Notes under the pieces: generated by a model
The model's input: only the letters and a program-made list of their open reading frames with translations
Database searches by the model: none
What the model was told of the DNA's origin: nothing
NCBI GenBank assembly: GCA_018257865.1
Contig: JAEUBA010000232.1
Span: forward strand, 1-20,373
Direction of reading: 5' to 3'
DNA length: 20,373 nt
Source of the DNA: Stereocaulon alpinum
Taxonomy: Eukaryota; Ascomycota; Lecanoromycetes; Lecanorales; Stereocaulaceae
Made by a program: the position numbers and the translations under genes
Shown here: positions 1 to 10,519 of the stretch, piece after piece
How the letters are laid out: each line of letters starts with the position of its first letter
How positions within the stretch are numbered: the stretch's first letter is position 1

Positions 1-104
1 GAAAGGTTTCTTTCGCGTCTAGAGGGCCTTCAACCCCCCTAGATTTCCTAATAATGTAAGAGAACACCCTCATTAGTATATATAGATACTAGAATAGGCG
101 TATA
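1..104. other. Unidentified flank
   Basis: No coding, RNA or transposon signature was recognised. It keeps several CpA sites (for example around 35, 64 and 70), so it looks less RIP-mutated than the sequence that follows. It ends at the AATC microsatellite. Confidence 0.4.
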
Positions 105-123
105 AATCAATCAATCAATCAAT
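105..123. repeat. (AATC)n microsatellite
   Basis: About 4.75 perfect copies of AATC. It sits exactly where homology to the 3' end of the copia family begins (about 121), so it marks the truncation point of copia copy D. Confidence 0.9.
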
Positions 124-293
124 TTAATTATCTAGTATTTAGCGTACTATATTTAAGTAGGAGTATTAAAATTCGGGTGTTTATATACTAAGCCTTAGTA
201 TTAATAACTAAGACTTAGCACTAACCCTTATTTATATCTTATATAGTTATACTTAACTAGATAATCAAGTATTCTACCTATTACATTTTAATA
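121..293 (+). mobile_element. Copia copy D: 3' remnant with LTR
   Basis: Positions 121-163 match the last bases before the 3' LTR of copies A (7090-7131) and B (19337-19378), including the polypurine tract at 155-163. Positions 164-293 are a 130-bp LTR, the same length as the LTRs of copy B and closer to that subfamily than to copy A (TTATTTATATC in its middle). Everything upstream of 121 in the element is missing. The LTR starts TATTAAAATT (decayed TGTTGAAATT) and ends TTTTAATA (decayed TTTTAACA). Confidence 0.88.
164..293 (+). repeat. Copia D 3' LTR (130 bp)
   Basis: Aligns end to end with the 13109-13238 and 19379-19508 LTRs. It keeps three CpA sites and one TpG, resembling the 3' LTRs of copies A and B rather than their 5' LTRs. 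Confidence 0.88.
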
Positions 294-734
294 GATAAGA
301 GGACTTACTAGCTTCTTATCTTAAGAATATTATAAGGGTTAATATTTATTCCTATTTAAGGCCTATTAGTTATCTCCTTAAACCTAATATTTCGTATTTC
401 TTAATTTAAGATAGTAAGATACTTATTTAAGATACTATAGTCCTTAGCTATCTTATACTTTTCTATATAAATACTTCTCTTTAAGGCGGGAGAGATTTTT
501 TTATATAGATCCTTAAATTAATACTTAGTACTAATCTTTTTAGTAATTATTAGGTAGGTAAACTTAACCTAAAAATTATTATAGTTTATAGAACCTACTA
601 TAATATCTACCTATAAAATTCTAATACTATAATTAAATAGTTAACTACTAGTTAGATAATAGTCTTTATTTAGTTAGTATTCGGTTTATATTTAGTTATA
701 ATAATGTTAGAATATCTCTTCCTAAAACTAATAA
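294..734. other. TA-rich stretch, no recognised gene
   Basis: No recognised element. CpA and TpG are almost absent and TpA abundant, so it is RIP-mutated and probably an old repeat. One minus-strand frame running from about 690 down to 300 has somewhat fewer stops than the others, but its translation matches no family I know. I do not call it a gene. Confidence 0.5.
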
Positions 735-740
735 CCGTTG

Positions 741-832
741 CAGTTAGTAAACGGTTGGTAGACGGTTAGTAGACGGTTGGAAAGGTTAGTAGACGGTTAG
801 AAAGGTTAGTAGATAGTTAGTAAATAGTTAAT
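741..832. repeat. ~11-bp minisatellite
   Basis: Tandem degenerate units of the type CGGTTAGTAGA / AGGTTAGTAGA, about eight copies. The left end is the best preserved; at the right end G has given way to A (ATAGTTAGTAA), as RIP would cause. Confidence 0.85.
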
Positions 833-853
833 TAATAATTAATAAACTATCTA

Positions 854-1337
854 GGTATTACTAATATTACTAGATATTACTAATATTACTAGTGCTACTG
901 GATATTACTAATATTACTAGATATTACTAATATTACTAGTATTATAGGTGTTACTGGTGTTATAGGATATTATAGGTGTTACTAATATTACTAGATATTA
1001 TAGGTATTGCTAATATTACTAAATATTATAGGTATTGTAGGTATTACTAATACTACTAGATATTATAGGTGTTACTAATGTTACTAAATATTATAGGTAT
1101 TGCAGGTGTTGCTAATACTACTGGATATTATAGGTGTTACTAATATTACTAGATATTATAGATATTGCTGGTGTTACTGGATATTATAGGATATTATAGG
1201 TATTGCTAATGTTACTAGATATTACAGGTGTTGCTAATATTACTAATGTTACTAGATATTATAGGATATTACAGGTGTTGCTGATATTACTAGATATTAT
1301 AGGTGTTGCTAATATTGCTGGATATTATAGGATATTA
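854..1337. repeat. ~9-10 bp minisatellite, TTACTA/TTATAG type
   Basis: Nearly 500 bp of short units such as ATATTACTA, GATATTACTA, GATATTATAG and GGTGTTACTA in mixed order. Part of the variation is TGCTA/TATTA, GGTG/GGTA and GGA/AGA exchange, the transitions expected from RIP. No coding sense is apparent. The right edge is exactly the first base of the copia A 5' LTR, so the element or its flank came to rest inside the array. Confidence 0.88.
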
Positions 1338-1469
1338 TGTTGAAATTCGGGTGTTCGATATCCTAAGGCTTAGTTATTAATAACTAAGGCTTAGCCCTAA
1401 CCCTTATATATATCTTATATAGTCGCACTTAGCTAGATAATTAAGTGTTCTACCTATTATATTTTAATA
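1338..1469 (+). repeat. Copia A 5' LTR (132 bp)
   Basis: Starts TGTTGAAATTCGGG with TG intact and ends ATTTTAATA, a decayed ATTTTAACA. It aligns with 7132-7263 without gaps; all differences are C/T or G/A. A TATA-like run lies at 1404-1413. Four TpG remain and only one CpA. Confidence 0.93.
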
Positions 1470-1488
1470 GGTTATAAGCCCGGTACGC
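1470..1488 (+). promoter_or_regulatory. Primer binding site, iMet half-tRNA type
   Basis: GGTTATAAGCCCGGTACGC begins at the first base after the LTR. Its complement contains GGGCTTATAACC, the initiator-Met tRNA anticodon stem-loop (GGGCTCATAACC) with a single change at the CAT anticodon. That change is G to A in this strand, as RIP causes. Drosophila copia and yeast Ty5 prime from the same internal site using a cut 5' half-tRNA. The copy B site at 13239 is the same. Confidence 0.75.
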
Positions 1489-1946
1489 TAGGTATCGCCA
1501 GAATAGCTCTTCTTCTAGAATTATATTCCTCTTAAATAGTTACTAAATCCTCCCTAACGTAAGCTACGTATACGTATACTAAACCTCTAATACTTAGTCT
1601 AAGGTAATAACTCTTTAATCTTCGTACTATAAGATTAACTTACAGCGATAATAATCGACTAAAAAGAGGAGGCTAGGAACTCCTAGCTATTCTATTCTTT
1701 CTAGGGTTATTACTACTAAAAAGTACGCTAATAAGTACTACTAAGTAATTCCTTCTAGCGTGCCTTAGTAGGTATCTATAAACTCCGAAGCTAAGCCCCT
1801 AAAAGCGATATCCAGCTTCTATAGTAAGAATACTAACCTATATAAGTAGAATTATCGAATTTTATATTAAAAATAAGACTTTTTAGACGTTAGAAAGCGA
1901 TTAATTATTAATTACTAGGGGGGCTAGGTCCTAACCCCTTAATTTC

Positions 1947-1993
1947 TTCCTAAAGGCCGGTATCCCTAGCTATTATTAAAGGCCGGTATCCCC
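1947..1993 (+). repeat. Duplicated GGCCGGTATCCC in copia leader/gag N-terminus
   Basis: AAAGGCCGGTATCCC occurs twice about 27 bp apart here and again at the equivalent place in copy B (about 13720-13762). Its conservation in both copies shows that it belongs to the family consensus. Confidence 0.7.
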
Positions 1994-2531
1994 CGCCACC
2001 TTTCCTAATAAGTTAGAGGCTGGTATTACCCTAGCCGCTAGAATACTAGGGTCGAAATCCTTAGGAGATATCTATAAGATATCCGCTATTAGTATAGCTA
2101 GAAATCTATTATCTTCTTTATCTTCTAACTTAATACTATCTACTACTAATCTAAACCCTATCTAGTATATAAATACTATTACTTAGGTATACTACCGCTC
2201 TAAATATAAGTACTTCCGGTACCTTCTTTAGGACCTAATCTAATTCGATAAGTTACCTCTTAACTACGTTAATATTAATTATATACCCCTAGAACGGTTA
2301 CTATCTCCTTATAACTCTAATTCTAAAGCTAGTAAATCAACCCTAAAACCTCCTAGTAATTCTAATATCTTTAGCCTTTAAGCTAAATATATACTATCTT
2401 AGGCTCCCTTAGGTCCCCTAGCGAAATAATAGTATAAGGAAATAACTACTATTACTACTTATCCCCGAAAGACTTAGCTAACTTAAAGACCTCTAAAGCC
2501 TATAACTCTCTTCTAAAACATAAATACCTAT

Positions 2532-2603
2532 ATTATAGCAGCTGAAGAGTCTTATAGTAGTAGTAGTATTATAGCAGCTAAAGAATCTTATAGTAGTAGT
2601 AGG
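2532..2603 (+). repeat. 36-bp tandem duplication in gag A
   Basis: Two 36-bp units, each starting ATTATAGCAGCT. The length is a multiple of three, so frame is kept. Copy B has related but longer and differently spaced units (14343-14420), so this part of gag is variable in length. Confidence 0.8.
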
Positions 2604-4888
2604 AGCTTCCTACTTACCTCTATCTCTATTTTAGAGTCTAACTTTAGGTACTCTTAGTAGGTTAAGGAGATAGATAATTAGCTTATACTTAATAACTTAA
2701 AGCCTTTTACTACTAAAACCTAAGTAAAAGCCTATACTGCGATTCGTAACTAACTTAGGTTTAACGCTTAGAAAATTATAAAGAACCTTACTATAGCGGA
2801 TAAGATTCTAACTAAAGTCTCCTTAAACTTTAAGCCTAAAGGGACTAGTATCTATATTAAATTAGTATAATACCTCTATTCAACCTCTTTAGAATCCTCT
2901 AAGGATATCGCCGAATATACTTAGAAGTTCTAAGAGGTTAATACTAAACTTAAGGAGCTTAACGCTAAAGTAGCCCTACCAGAACTATACCTAATTTACC
3001 TCTATTTTTTAGGACTTAGTAAAGCTTATAATACCTTTAAAATAGCTTATATTTAAAGCTACGCCCTATTTAGCGCTAATAAAGTCGACTTTAATAAGGT
3101 CTCCCTAGCTACCGCTAATAAAGAATAACGAATCCGGGCGTAATATAACTACTCCGGACTAGCGATATTTACGGGTAGGAAGTCCGCTAAAAACTATAAC
3201 TTTAGGAATAATAAGCCCTAGGAATACTACCCTTACTATAAGAAGCTTAAGCGAAAGGATACTTATCTAATTATAAAGTACTAGTAGCTTTACCCCGAAA
3301 TAAAACCTAAGAAGTTTAAGTCTAAGGATAAAAGGTCTAAGAAATAGAAGTTTAAATATAATAATAGCCCTACTAAAGGGCTAATATTTAGGACTCTCGC
3401 TACTAATAGCGACTTTAATATTTAAGATACTAGTATAAATAGGGTCCCTATAATTAATATCGGATATATAGCGGTAATAACGCTAGAAGTTAATCTATTA
3501 GGCCTAACTATTATTAATATAGAATATACGCAGTACTCGTTCTACTAGCGCTTTAACTTCGTAACCTTTAAGCCTGCTATTAGTACTCTAATTACTAGAA
3601 TTAGCAGGGTATAGCTTAAGCCTACTAAGCGTGAGATAGTAAAGATTCTATACCTAGGGAAGAATATACTACTATATAACATCCTCTATATACCTAAGCT
3701 AGGGGTAAACCTCCTCTTAAGCTCCTAGCTAATAGATATTAGAATCTATATTAAATTCGCTAAAAACGGCTATATAATCTTATACCCTAAGCTTAGTAAT
3801 ATAATCGCTAAACGATAATTTAGCCTCTATATATTAGAACTTCCCTAAGGGTAATAACTTATATTAAATATATATAGCGTACCTCTAGATACTATCCGCC
3901 AGCTTTAGTACGCCCGTATAGGTTATATAGGTTAATAAAATATAGATTAGCTACCTAATATAGCTACTAAAGTAGACTTCTTAAAGAAATTCTTAGATAA
4001 ATTAACCTATAAATACTATATTCTAAGCTGCTATTAGTCTACCCTATATAAGGACTTTATTAAACCTAGAATACGCCTAATAGAATTTATTTATAGCGAT
4101 ATTATAGGACCTATTAAGCCTATTAGCTTCGACGGTAGTAAATAGGTAGTTACCTTTAAAGATAACTTCACCTACTACTCCGAAGTCTATTGTATAAAAT
4201 ATAAATTAGAGCTTAGCGATCTATTCCGATAGTTCTAGTATAAGTATAAGTAAGTAGGGCGCCTAATCTAACGCTTATATATAGATAATAGGGGCGAATA
4301 TATTAAAGGAACCTTTTAAGAATACCTTAGCCTTAAAGGGATTATCTATAAGCCTATAGTACCTAGAAACTTAGAATAAAATAGGACTACTAAATATTTC
4401 GAGTAGGTCCTTATTAGATATACTTACCCTCTACTATTAGGCTCCGAACTTAATAAGTCTTTTTAGCCTAAAATTATAAAAACGGCTAATTACCTTACCG
4501 TCCGGAGCTTAGTTATAAAGCTTAGGAAGACCCTATATAAGGTCTTCTATAAGTATAAGCCCTATCTTAGGTACCTAAGAACCCTTAGCTCTAAAATATA
4601 GGCGTAAAACTATCTCTAAAAGAAATTTATAGATAAAAGCGACCCTTATTTCCTCTTAGAATATAAAGGGGATAGCTATATCTTTTACTTATAGTTACTA
4701 AAACAGCGCGCTATTATCCGCGCCGTCGATATCTATATATAGGAGAAACGGCCCCGCTTCTATAGGGGTAAAGAACCCCTAGCTAAATACTAACAGACCT
4801 CCGCTTTAGGGGAGGCGTATAATAGGAATTAGAATTCCGTTAACTTTAACTTTAATATATCCCTAATATAATTACCTAACTAAGAATC

Positions 4889-4932
4889 CTTAGGAGAATT
4901 ACCTCCTTTAGGGGGAGAATTACCTCCCTTAC
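4889..4932 (+). repeat. 21-bp in-frame repeat between integrase and RT (copy A, 2 units)
   Basis: GGAGAATTACCTCC units that would encode a PPLGGES-type linker before RIP changed TCA to TTA. Two units here and in copy C (about 8440-8480), three in copy B (about 16705-16770). Confidence 0.8.
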
Positions 4933-6746
4933 CCCTAACTTCTAAAGAAATATTATATTCTCCTTCTCTAGGCCTAAGTTTACTATTAATACTAAGCTCT
5001 CCGGCCCTATTATAGCTAGTATTACTAATAATAATAGGTACTATAGAAGAGCGAGAGATAACTTAAGTCTTAGTAATATACCCTAAGCTCGATATCCCTA
5101 ATATATAGAACCTCTCGTTAGATCCCCTCTATAGGTATTTAGTAATCTCTCTACTAGCTTAAGCGAATTCAGCGGAACCCTATAAACCTAAAACCTACGC
5201 TAAAGTAATAGCTAATAATATATATAAAATATAGTAGGAGCTCGCTATAAATAACGAATTTAACTCCCTTATAACTAATAATACTTAGATACTAACGTCG
5301 CCCCTAGATAGCTAGAAAGTTCTTAGGGGTAGATAGGTCTATACCTTAAAGTATAGCCCTAAAGGGGAAATTATACGCTATAAGGCACGCTAGGTTATTT
5401 GAGGCTTTAAATAATAAAAAGGTCTTAATTATAATAAGACTTTCGCCTTAGTAGTTAAACCTATAAGCTATAAGGCTATATTTATAATTACCGCCGCTAT
5501 AGATTAGGACCTAAAGTAGATAGATATTAAAACGGTATTCCTCTATAGGGATATAGAAGAGGAGATCTTCGTAGAATAGCCTAAAGGCTTTATTTAAGGG
5601 GAGGTAAAAGTTTACCGCCTAAATAAGGCTCTATACGGCCTAAAATAATCCCCCTAAGTATAGTATAATACCTTCGCCAGCTTTATAAACGCTGAATTAG
5701 GTATCGTCCCGTTAGAAGCTAACTTAAGCGTATTTATTAACCCTAAAGATAGGACGCTGATTACCCTATATATAGATAATTTACTAATTATAGGCCCTAG
5801 TAAGGAAGCTATTTAAAGGGTTAAAGATACCCTTAACTATTAATTCTATATAACGGATCTTAGGCTATATAGCTATTACCTAGGGATAATAGTTACCTAG
5901 AACCGCTAATAACGAACGCTACGACTAGGCTAAGAGGCCTATATTAAGAAAGTACTTCGGGACTTTAGCCTTTAGGAATATAAAGAAACTGCGACCCCTA
6001 TAGAGATAACTTACTATCTTAAAAAAGCCCCTAACGGTTTTTAAGCTAACGCCTAAGACCGCCTACTATATTAGAAGGCTGTTAGGTCGCTAATATATAT
6101 AATACTAGGGACTTAACCTAATATTATATACCCTATATTAGTAGTTAGTCGCTACAGTATAAACCTAACGTAAGCTTATTAGGGAGTAGTTAAACGAATC
6201 TTCTAATATCTTAAGTTAATAACTAAATACTAATTAACCTTTTTAGGACGGATTTAGGTACTAACGGGCTATATTAACTTTAATTAGGCGGGAGACTATA
6301 ATACGCGCTAATCTACCTTAGGTTATATCTTTAACGTAGGTAGCGGGGCTATTAGCTAGTTATCTAAGTAATAACCTATTATAGCCCTTTCTACCTATAA
6401 GGCTAAATATATCGGTTAGACCCTAGCGTCTAAGGAAGCGGTATAGCTTTAAAACCTACTAAGGTAGCTTAAGCCTAGTAGCTAGAAACCCTAAGCGGTA
6501 ATTATCTATAGAGATAATTAAGGCGCGATCGCCCTTATAAAGAATCCGGAATTCTATACTCGTAGCAAGTATATTGATATACGCTACTACTTTATTTAGG
6601 AGTAAGTTACGAATAGTACGATAGACCTCCGCTATACGCCTACTAAGTATTAAGTTACTAATAGGCTTACCAAACCTCTCTATAAGGATAAATTTATAGA
6701 GTTCCGTAATAATTTAGGCTTAGAATATATCGCCTAAGGTAGAGCT

Positions 6747-6779
6747 TTAGTAGGAGTAACTACCCAGATCTAGTAGGAG
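6747..6779 (+). repeat. 23-bp minisatellite after pol (copy A, 1 unit)
   Basis: One unit of CTAGTAGGAGTAGCTACCTAGAT type (6747-6769) followed by a partial unit. The equivalent array has two units in copy B and five in copy C. Confidence 0.85.
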
Positions 6780-7122
6780 CACCCCTAAGGATCACGCGCG
6801 AATATAACTCTATTAGGGTAACTATACTTAGATTATCCCCAGAGCTATTATTATACTTTATAATATCTATCAGCCCTATATACTGCCTAACTAACTATTA
6901 GTAGGAAATTAGTGTATATAAGATAATTATTAGAATAAAAATTTAAATAACTATATTTTACCATTTTTTAGAAAGTTTTAGTAGCAGCAGTAAAAGATAA
7001 GCTCTACTATCCTACTAAATACTAGGTATTTAGGGTAAAAAGCAGTTATAACTAGCGTATAGCAAATTAGTTATTTTAGCGGACTATAATTTAATATATC
7101 TAGTGTTCGGCGTACTGTATTT

Positions 7123-7131
7123 GAGTAGGAG
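7123..7131 (+). promoter_or_regulatory. Polypurine tract of copia A
   Basis: GAGTAGGAG lies directly against the first base of the 3' LTR, where the plus-strand primer is expected. The same nine bases precede the copy B 3' LTR; copy D has AAGTAGGAG. Confidence 0.7.
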
Positions 7132-7263
7132 TATTAAAATTCAGGTATTCAATATCCTAAGGCTTAGTTATTAATAACTAAGGCTTAGCCCTAACCCTTA
7201 TATATATCTCGCACAGTCGCACTTAGCTAGATAATCAAGTATTCTACCTATTACATTTTAACA
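7132..7263 (+). repeat. Copia A 3' LTR (132 bp)
   Basis: Starts TATTAAAATTC (decayed TGTTGAAATTC) and ends ATTTTAACA with CA intact. No TpG remains but eight CpA do, the reverse of the 5' LTR of the same element. Confidence 0.93.
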
Positions 7264-10200
7264 TAAACCTCCTCTTAGGCTCTTAGCTAATAGATATTAG
7301 AATGTATATTAAATTCGCTAAAAATAACTATATAATCTTATACCTTAAGCTTAATAATATAATCGCTAAATAATAATTTAGCTTCTATATATTAGAACTT
7401 CCCTAGGGGTAACTTATATTAAATATATATAGTATACCTTTAGATACTATCCGCTAGCTCTAATACGCCTATATAGGTTATATAGGTTAATAAAATATAA
7501 ATTAGCTACCTAATATAGCTACTAAAGTAGACTTCTTAAAGAAATTCTTAAATAAATTAACTTATAAATACTATATTTTAGGCTACTATTAATCTACCTT
7601 ATATAAGGACTTTATTAAACTTAGAATATACCTAATAGAATTTATTTATAGTAATATTATAAGGCCTATTAAGCCTATTAGCTTTAATAGTAGTAAATAG
7701 GTAGTTACCTTTAAAAATAACTTTACCTACTACTCTAAAGTCTACTATATAAAATATAAATTAGAGCTTAGGGATCTATTCTAACGGTTTTAGTATAAGT
7801 ATAAGCGAATAGGGCGCCTAATCTAACGCCTATATATAGATAATAGGGGCGAATATATTAAAGGAACCTTTTAAGAATACCTTAACCTTAAGGGAATTAT
7901 CTATAACCTATAATACCTAAGAACTTAGAATAAAATAGGATTACTAAATATTTTAGATAGGTTTTTATTAGATATACCTATCCTCTACTACTAAGCTCCG
8001 AACTTAATAAATCCTTTTAGCCTTAAATTATAAAAACGGCTAATTACCTTACCGTCTAAAGCTTAGTTATAAAGCTTAGAAAGACCCTATATAAGGCCTT
8101 CTATAAGTAAAAGCCTTATCTTAGGTACCTTTAAACCCTTAGCTTTAAAATATAGGCGCGAAACCGCCTCTAAAAGAAATTTATAGATAAAAGTAATACT
8201 TATTTCCTCTTAGGATATAAAAGGGATAGCTATATCTTTTACTTATAATTACTAAAATAGCGCGCTATTATCTACGCCGTTAATATCTATATTTAGGAGA
8301 AACGGCCCTACTTCTATAGGGGTAAAGAGCCCCTAGCTAAATACTAATAGACCTCTACTTTAGGGGAAGTATATAATAGGAATTAGAATCCTATTAACTT
8401 TAATATATCTTTAATATAATTATCTAACTAAGAATCCTTAGGAGAATTACCTCCTTTAGGGGGAGAATTACCTCCCTTACCTCCTATATCTTTTAGAGAA
8501 GTATTACCTTCTCTAAGCCTAAGTTTATTATTAATACTAAGCTCTCTAGCCCTATTATAGCTAGTATTACTAATAATAATAGGTACTATAAAAGAGTAAG
8601 AGATAACTTAAGTCTTAGTAATATACCTTAAGCTTAATATCCCTAATATATAGAACCTTTCGCTAAACCCTCTCTATAGGTACTTAGCGATCTCTCTACT
8701 AGCTTAGGCGAATTTAGCGGAACCCTATAAACTAAAAACCTATACTAAAGTAATAACTAATAATATATATAAAATATAGTAGGAGCTCGCTATAAATAAC
8801 GAATTTAACTCCTTTATAGTTAATAATACTTAGATACTAATATTACCCCTAAATAGCTAAAAAATTCTTAGGGGTAGATAGGTCTATACCTTAAAATATA
8901 GCCTTAAGGGGGAAATTATATATTATAAGGTATACTAAGTTATTTAAGGCTTTAAGTAATAAGAAGGCCTTAACTATAATAAAACTTTTACCTTAGTAGT
9001 TAAACCTATAAGCTATAAGGCTATATTTATAATTACCGCTACTATAGATTAGGACCTAAAGTAGATAGACGTTAAAATAGTATTCCTCTATAAAGATATA
9101 GAAGAGGAGATCTTTATAAAATAGCCTAAAGGTTTTATTTAAGGAGAGGTAAAAGTTTACCGCCTAAATAAGGCCTTATACAGCCTAAAATAATCCCTTT
9201 AAGTATAGTATAATACCTTCGCTAGCTTTATAAACGCTAAATTAGGCGTAGTTCTATTAGAAGCTAACTTAAGTATATTTATTAACCCTAAAGATAAGAT
9301 ACTAATTACCCTATATATAGATAATTTACTAATTACGGGCCTTAGTAAGGAAGCTATTTAAAGGGTTAAAGATACCCTTAACTATTAGTTCTATATAACG
9401 GATCTTAGGCTATATAGCTATTACTTAGGGATAATAGTTACCTAAAACCGCTAATAACGAATACTATAACTAGGCTAAGAGGCCTATATTAAGAAAGTAC
9501 TTTAGGACTTTAGCCTTTAGGAATATAAAGAAACTGTAACCCCTATAGAGATAACTTACTATCTAGAAAAGGCTCCTAATAGTTTCTAAGCTAATACCTA
9601 AGACCGACTACTATATTAGAAGGCTATTAGATTACTAATATATATAATACTAAAGACGTAACCTAATATTATATACCCCGTATTAGTAGTTAGCTGCTAT
9701 AGTATAAACCTAATATAAGCTTATTAAGGTATAGTTAAACGAATCTTCCGATATCTTAAGTTAATAACTAAATACTAATTAACGTTCTTAGGACTAATTT
9801 AGGTACTAATAGGCTATACTAACTCTAATTAGGCGGGAGACTATAATACGCGCTAATCTACCTTAGGGTATATCTTTAATATAGGTAGTAGGGCTATTAG
9901 CTAGTTATCTAAGTGATAACCTATTATAGCCCTTTCTACCTATAAGGCTAAATATATCGGTTAGACCTTAGCGTTTAAGGAAGCGGTATAGCTTTAAAAC
10001 CTACTAAGGTAGCTTAAGCCTAGTAGCTAGAAACCCTAAGTAGTAATTATCTATAGGGATAATTAGGGCGTAATCGCCTTTATAAAGAATCTAGAATTCT
10101 ATACTCGTAGTAAGTATATTAATATACGCTACTACTTTATTAGGGAGTAAGTTATTAATAGTATAGTAGACCTCCGCTATACGCCTACTAAGTATTAAGT

Positions 10201-10282
10201 TACTAATAGGCTTACTAAACCCCTCTATAAGGATAAGTTCGTAGAGTTCCGTAATAACTTAGGCTTAAAATATATCGCCTAA
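7264..10282 (+). pseudogene. Copia C partial pol (integrase, RT, RNase H), RIP-inactivated
   Basis: The frame with first codon position equal to 2 modulo 3 is kept from integrase (checked at 7916) to RT (checked at 9302) and to the TAA at 10280. Gag and protease are absent. RT carries the same YIDN in place of YVDD (9314-9325) as copies A and B. Many Gln and Trp codons are TAG/TAA. Compared with copies A and B it has fewer CpG and CpA sites in the integrase part, so it looks at least as heavily mutated. Confidence 0.88.
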
Positions 10283-10291
10283 GGTAGAGCT

Positions 10292-10420
10292 CTAGTAGGA
10301 GAAGCTACTTAGATCTAGTAGGAGTAGCTACCTAAATCTAGTAGGAGTAGCTACCTAGATTTAGTAGGAGTAGCTACCTAAATCTAGTAGGAGTAGCTAC
10401 CTAGATCTAGTAGGAGTATC
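10292..10420 (+). repeat. 23-bp minisatellite after pol (copy C, 5 units)
   Basis: Units at 10292, 10315, 10338, 10361 and 10384 plus a 14-bp partial from 10407. They differ only by transitions (CTAGAT, CTAAAT, TTAGAT forms). Copies A and B have one and two units at the same place. Confidence 0.9.
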
Positions 10421-10519
10421 CCTAAGGATCGCGTGCGAATACTACTTAATTAGGGCTACTATACCCGGATTATCCCTAAAGCTATTATTATACTTTATAG
10501 TATCTATTAACCCTACAAG

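Larger units (their letters stand above)
1503..6737 (+). pseudogene. Copia A gag-pol polyprotein, RIP-inactivated
   Basis: One continuous frame, with first codon positions divisible by 3, runs through gag and pol without a detected shift. Gag core lies at about 2640-3125. A zinc-knuckle relic (3225-3284) has its Cys codons turned to Tyr. The protease motif at 3510-3540 reads IINIEYTQYS, with catalytic Asp now Asn (3516). Integrase is at about 3880-4770, reverse transcriptase at about 5500-6200 with YIDN in place of YVDD (5769-5780), and RNase H at about 6270-6700 with a KARSKHIDI-like motif. The stop at 6735 is TAA where copy B has TGA. The start is uncertain: the frame can be followed up to an ATA codon at 1503 that looks like a decayed ATG, giving about 1,745 codons. 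The part before roughly 2530 is serine/leucine-rich and assigned only by frame and conservation with copy B. Stops are mostly TAG/TAA at expected Gln and Trp codons. Confidence 0.9.
1338..7263 (+). mobile_element. Copia copy A: near full-length Ty1/copia element
   Basis: A 5.93-kb LTR retrotransposon of the Ty1/copia superfamily, with order gag, protease, integrase, reverse transcriptase, RNase H. It has two 132-bp LTRs, an iMet half-tRNA primer site next to the 5' LTR and a polypurine tract next to the 3' LTR. The gag-pol frame has no frameshift that I could detect but is full of RIP stops. The flanks do not match (TATTA before the 5' LTR, TAAAC after the 3' LTR), and the right flank is internal copia sequence (copy C). 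The copy may therefore be an LTR-recombination chimera rather than a simple insertion. Confidence 0.93.
7264..10515 (+). mobile_element. Copia copy C: headless and tailless fragment
   Basis: Begins at TAAACCTCC directly after the copy A 3' LTR. This matches copy A from 3706 and copy B from 15528, the region just before integrase. It runs collinearly through integrase, RT, RNase H and the 23-bp repeats until CCCTA at 10515. There homology to copy B (19091-19095) stops and Helitron sequence starts. It has no LTR of its own in the window. The right end is best explained by Helitron insertion, the left end by recombination or by insertion of copy A. Confidence 0.88.

Noticed and set aside
854..1337. 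CRISPR-like array
   Set aside because: There are no fixed-length repeats separated by unique spacers; the units are short, head-to-tail and degenerate, in a eukaryotic transposon context.
1503..6737. Long reading frames if TAA and TAG are read as glutamine, suggesting a variant genetic code (ciliate type)
   Set aside because: The stops also fall at expected Trp codons, and the same sequence shows ATG to ATA, Cys to Tyr and Asp to Asn. All of these follow from CpA/TpG to TpA, so RIP explains everything and no recoding is needed.
7264..10282. Copia C as a tandem duplicate of copia A
   Set aside because: C differs from A at many sites, has five instead of one 23-bp units and starts mid-element. 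It is an independent family member.
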